A stretch of 8,310 nt of DNA from positions 1 through 8,310 of the forward strand of contig CAZRVA010000120.1 in the NCBI GenBank assembly GCA_964603255.1. The letters are read 5' to 3'. Shown here piece by piece: positions 5,594 to 8,310 of the stretch. A model generated the notes under the pieces. It was not told where the DNA came from, ran no database searches, and saw nothing but the letters and a program-made list of their open reading frames with translations. The position numbers were made by a program, and so were the translations under genes. This stretch comes from UBA6183 sp964603255. GTDB lineage: Bacteria; Bacteroidota; Bacteroidia; UKL13-3. Every line of letters starts with the position of its first letter. Position 1 is the first letter of the stretch.

Positions 5594-7003
5594 TTAAATG
5601 GTTGAGGCCAATTGCATCATTTCGCCTTCGCAAAAATGTTTGGCCATTAACTGAACGCCCATTGGCATGCCGTTAGTATGAGTTCCCATTGGAACAGATA
5701 TAGCAGGATTGCCGCTAATATTGGCATGTACAGTAAAAATATCAGCCAAATACATCGCTATCGGATTATCCGTTTTTTCACCAAACTTAAACGCAGTAGT
5801 TGGCGTGGTAGGCGATAATAAAAAGTCGTATTGGGTTAATAGTTCGTTTGTTTTTTCTTGAACCAAACGTCTTACTTTTTGTGCTTTTGTGTAATAAGCA
5901 TCGTACGAACCTGCTGATAAAACAAATGTTCCGAGCATAATTCTACGTTTTACTTCGGTACCAAAACCTTCGCTGCGCGATTTGCGGAAAGTGCTTTCCA
6001 AATCGGTTGCGTTAGCGCTTCTATGCCCGTGTGTTAAACCACTAAAACGAGATAGGTTTGAAGAAGCTTCGGCTGTTGTTAATACGTAATAAACTGGCAC
6101 CAAATGCTCTAAATACGGGAAGCTAACTTCGGCCACTTCATGACCTTGTTGTTTCAATTTTTCTATCACATCAAGTGTTGCTTTTTGCACTTCGGGGTCA
6201 ATTCCTTCATGAAAAACACACTCTTTGATGTAAGCTATTTTTTGCTTCTCCGGAACTGGCATTTTGCTGTACTCTGGAACAGGTTTTGAGGAGCTTGTAG
6301 CATCTGCTTCGTCTTTTCCAGAAATTACTTCCATCAACAACTGCATGTCGTACATGCTTTTTGTAATTGGGCCAATTTGGTCGAATGATGAAGCGTATGC
6401 AATTAAACCGTTGCGTGAAATACGGCCATAAGTTGGTTTAATACCAATTGCACCACAAAATGCAGCCGGTTGACGAACAGATCCACCTGTATCACTAGCA
6501 ATGGTAGCCTGGCACATATCTGCCTGAACAGCTACTGCTGCACCACCTGACGAACCACCTGAAACACGTGTTTCGTCAAATGCGTTTTTTACCGGGCCGT
6601 AAGCAGATGTTTCGTTAGAAGCACCCATGGCAAACTCATCACAATTTAAACGGCCAATAATAATGGCATCCTCTGCCAATAATTTTTCTACAGCAGTAGC
6701 GCTGTAAACCGATTCAAACCCGTTTAAAATTTTTGATGATGCGGTAACCTGATGACCTTTGTAGCAAATATTATCCTTAAGGCCAATAACCATTCCGGCT
6801 AATTTTCCGGCTTTGCCTTCCTTAATTTTTTGATCGATAACATCTGCTTGTTGCAACGCTTCTTGCTCAAACACTTCAATAAAAGCATTTAAGTTTTTGC
6901 GCGCATTTATGTTACCCAAATAATGCAAAACAAGACCACGCAGGGTAGTCTTGTTTTGTTGAATATCGGATTGTATGTGTTTTAGTGAGTTGTAATTTTC
7001 CAC
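5594..7003 (-). CDS. gatA: Asp-tRNA(Asn)/Glu-tRNA(Gln) amidotransferase subunit A
   Basis: Glutaminase subunit of GatCAB, which releases ammonia from glutamine so that misacylated Glu-tRNA(Gln) and/or Asp-tRNA(Asn) can be amidated in the cytoplasm. The 469 residues form one amidase-signature domain. The Ser-cisSer-Lys triad is visible: Lys76 in GLKDN, Ser151 in SGGSSGG and Ser175 in SDTGGSVRQPA, with the expected spacing for the family. The C-terminus stops soon after the conserved GVQLMAKHF segment, slightly short but within family range. The start is GTG at 7003: an in-frame TAA lies two codons upstream (7010-7012) and the next Met is residue 71. The G of this GTG is the last base of the tatA stop TAG (TAGTG), so translation is probably coupled to tatA. 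GatB and GatC are not in the window. Confidence 0.96.
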   Translation of the reverse strand: MENYNSLKHIQSDIQQNKTTLRGLVLHYLGNINARKNLNAFIEVFEQEALQQADVIDQKIKEGKAGKLAGMVIGLKDNICYKGHQVTASSKILNGFESVYSATAVEKLLAEDAIIIGRLNCDEFAMGASNETSAYGPVKNAFDETRVSGGSSGGAAVAVQADMCQATIASDTGGSVRQPAAFCGAIGIKPTYGRISRNGLIAYASSFDQIGPITKSMYDMQLLMEVISGKDEADATSSSKPVPEYSKMPVPEKQKIAYIKECVFHEGIDPEVQKATLDVIEKLKQQGHEVAEVSFPYLEHLVPVYYVLTTAEASSNLSRFSGLTHGHRSANATDLESTFRKSRSEGFGTEVKRRIMLGTFVLSAGSYDAYYTKAQKVRRLVQEKTNELLTQYDFLLSPTTPTTAFKFGEKTDNPIAMYLADIFTVHANISGNPAISVPMGTHTNGMPMGVQLMAKHFCEGEMMQLASTI

Positions 7004-7227
7004 TATTCTTTAGTTGTTGATGTTGGTTGGTTGTCTTTTTCTTTCATTCCTTCTTCAATGTGAGATTTAACGTTCTTTTTTGCATCGTTAAACTCGCGGA
7101 TACCTTGTCCTACGCCACGCATCAATTCCGGAATTTTTTTACCACCAAACAATAATACTACAACTAAAATAATAATAATCCACTCGCCACCACCTAAATT
7201 ACCTATAAACAATAATGTTGTGTTCAT
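7003..7227 (-). CDS. tatA: Sec-independent protein translocase TatA/TatE family subunit
   Basis: Pore-forming or membrane-thinning subunit of the twin-arginine translocase, which moves folded proteins across the inner membrane with TatC. The 74 residues have the TatA layout: a short periplasmic N-terminus with Glu15, one transmembrane helix at about 16-26, the FGG hinge (Phe27-Gly28-Gly29), an amphipathic helix at about 30-50 (KKIPELMRGVGQGIREF), and a charged, probably disordered tail. The length and motif favour TatA/E over the longer TatB. The ATG at 7227 is clear. The gene is first in a likely tatA-gatA-LysM protein operon, 49 bp after rluB. No tatC is in the window. Confidence 0.95.
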   Translation of the reverse strand: MNTTLLFIGNLGGGEWIIIILVVVLLFGGKKIPELMRGVGQGIREFNDAKKNVKSHIEEGMKEKDNQPTSTTKE

Positions 7228-7249
7228 AATATTAACATATAAAAGTAAG

Positions 7250-7257
7250 CAAAATTA
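7250..7257 (-). promoter_or_regulatory. -7 box of a likely tatA-gatA operon promoter
   Basis: The minus-strand octamer TAATTTTG (complement of 7250-7257) is a perfect TAnnTTTG match in the 49-bp gap between rluB and tatA, placing the start near 7245 with a leader of under 20 nt. The -33 region is poor: only a T-run (complement of 7272-7276) sits upstream, and too close. The promoter may be weak, or read-through from rluB may contribute. Confidence 0.4.
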
Positions 7258-7276
7258 AATTTTATTTCGGTAAAAA

Positions 7277-8310
7277 CTACTTCATCTGAACCAGCTTTTT
7301 TAGTTTCTTGATTTCCTTGTCGTCTAAATGTCTCCACTCGCCTCTGTCTAAGCCTTTTCGCTCCATTCCGGCAAATTCTAACCTATCTAATTTATCAACC
7401 AAATAGCCCATTGCTTCGAACATACGGTGAATAATACGATTACGGCCACTATGAATTTGTACCCAAACTACATTTTTTTCGCTTGCACTCGGAATTCCAA
7501 CTGCATCTGGTTTTATTGGGCCATCTTCCAACTCAACACCGTTGTTACTTAACTCTTGTAAATCTTTAGGAGCAAAGTTTTTATTCAGTGTAGCCTTGTA
7601 TATTTTTACTACGTTGTATTTAGGGTGAGTTAAACGTTGAGCAAGTTCTCCATCGTTAGTTAAAAGTATAACACCGGTGGTGTTTCTATCTAACCTTCCA
7701 ACCGGATAAACCCTAGGTAAACGTGGATCTTTTATTAAATCCATGATAATTTTTCTACCCTCAGGGTCATCGCTAGATGTAATGGTGTCTTTAGGTTTAT
7801 TCATCAATAAATAAACTTTCTTTTCCCAACTTAATCTTTCGTTATTGTAACGAATTTCATCACCTGGGGCAACCTTATAACCCATTTCGGTTACAATCTC
7901 ACCGTTAACAGATACCAATCCCGCTGCTATTAAATCATCAGCCTCTCTGCGGCTACAAATTCCAGCATTAGAAATGTACCTGTTTAAGCGCACAATTTCC
8001 GGAGCAATAGACTCCATCATTTCTTCGCTTTTGGCTTTTATATCGCGAGCTTTAGCTCCTTTAACCATGTACGGACGACCAGATTTTCCGGTTGAACGCG
8101 TTGGTCTGCGGTCGTTGTCTTCTTCTCTATCAAAGCGGCCGTTTCTATAGTAACTTCCTCCACGAGTTGATGGTCTTTTATCTCCTCTGTCGTTACCAAA
8201 TCTGCTTGAGCGTCTTTCATCATTTCCTCCCTCTGTACGTTTTCCGTACGTGCGTGTTGATGGACGTCTGTCTCTTGATTCTCCTCCATCATCACTACGT
8301 TTGGTGTAGG
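7277..8310 (-). CDS. rluB: 23S rRNA pseudouridine synthase, RluB/RsuA family, with RG-rich N-terminal extension (5' end outside window)
   Basis: Converts a specific uridine in rRNA to pseudouridine; the RluB subfamily acts on 23S rRNA. From the Met codon at 8068, an S4 RNA-binding domain covers residues about 26-75 (RLNRYISNAGICSRREAD) and the synthase domain follows, with the catalytic Asp127 in VGRLDRNTTGVILLTNDGEL (codon 7688-7690) and the late motif QIHSGRNRIIHRMFEAMGY. That ATG is not the real start: the same frame stays open for 80 more codons up to the right edge. They encode a basic, low-complexity tail rich in Arg, Gly, Ser and Asp with recurring RRPSTR, KRPSTR and RRPTR units. Bacteroidota RluB proteins commonly carry such disordered extensions. 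The CDS is therefore 5'-partial, with at least 343 residues visible. The RG-rich part may add RNA affinity (inference). RsuA or RluF-like specificity is less likely but not excluded. Confidence 0.92.
   Translation of the reverse strand, partial: YTKRSDDGGESRDRRPSTRTYGKRTEGGNDERRSSRFGNDRGDKRPSTRGGSYYRNGRFDREEDNDRRPTRSTGKSGRPYMVKGAKARDIKAKSEEMMESIAPEIVRLNRYISNAGICSRREADDLIAAGLVSVNGEIVTEMGYKVAPGDEIRYNNERLSWEKKVYLLMNKPKDTITSSDDPEGRKIIMDLIKDPRLPRVYPVGRLDRNTTGVILLTNDGELAQRLTHPKYNVVKIYKATLNKNFAPKDLQELSNNGVELEDGPIKPDAVGIPSASEKNVVWVQIHSGRNRIIHRMFEAMGYLVDKLDRLEFAGMERKGLDRGEWRHLDDKEIKKLKKLVQMK
8069..8308 (-). repeat. repetitive RG-rich coding segment in rluB
   Basis: Eighty codons upstream of the internal ATG of rluB encode tandem-like imperfect units beginning D(R/K)RP(S)TR: RDRRPSTRTYGKR, GDKRPSTRGGSYYR and NDRRPTRSTGKSGR. 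They are separated by acidic/Gly spacers such as EGGNDERRSSRFGN and NGRFDREEDN. The composition is Arg/Gly/Asp/Ser with almost no hydrophobic residues, as in disordered RNA-binding tails. The segment continues beyond the window. Confidence 0.6.

Noticed and set aside
8038..8295. 85-codon minus-strand open frame rich in Glu/Thr
   Set aside because: It lies in another frame over the RG-rich extension of rluB, which continues a recognised enzyme in frame. The biased codons of that extension keep the alternative frame open; its own peptide matches nothing and overlaps the rluB core.

Overview
The window looks like an ordinary chromosomal stretch from a member of the Bacteroidota. The DNA is AT-rich. 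Several genes are preceded by promoters of the Bacteroidota primary-sigma type (TTG or TTTG, about 19-20 bp, then TAnnTTTG), and Shine-Dalgarno sequences are mostly absent. The protein families (a short A-type Fe-S carrier, GatA with a 1-base overlap to TatA, an RG-rich extended RluB, an FtsX-like permease) fit that phylum. I see no rRNA, tRNA, mobile element, phage gene or CRISPR array. The genus cannot be fixed from the sequence alone.

Left part, plus strand (1-1594): a possible gene end running in from the left edge, then an A-type iron-sulfur carrier protein with a well-formed promoter, rpsT (ribosomal protein S20) with its own promoter and a strong intrinsic terminator, and a DedA-family membrane protein starting at TTG. 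Middle: a minus-strand pair consisting of a SAM-dependent methyltransferase and an FtsX/LolC-like ABC permease (3658 down to 1586), whose end overlaps the DedA gene tail to tail. A GtrA-family membrane protein (3783-4319, plus) is divergent from the methyltransferase and overlaps tail to tail with the next gene.

Right part, all minus strand: rluB (entering from beyond 8310), tatA, gatA and a secreted transglycosylase-like LysM protein. The last three are tightly packed (gatA GTG overlaps the tatA TAG; 33 bp between gatA and the LysM protein) and probably form an operon driven from a -7 box just after rluB. It combines protein export, Gln/Asn-tRNA formation and cell-wall binding, a housekeeping grouping rather than one pathway.

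The most notable point is that the LysM protein keeps the MltD-like SLT fold signature but has lost the three hallmark catalytic-site residues (Glu to Leu, Gln to Met, Asn to Thr). It is therefore probably a peptidoglycan-binding pseudoenzyme. Also notable: rluB is longer than its first internal ATG suggests (a repetitive Arg/Gly-rich tail reads open to the window edge), and five of the nine genes whose start lies in the window appear to use GTG or TTG.
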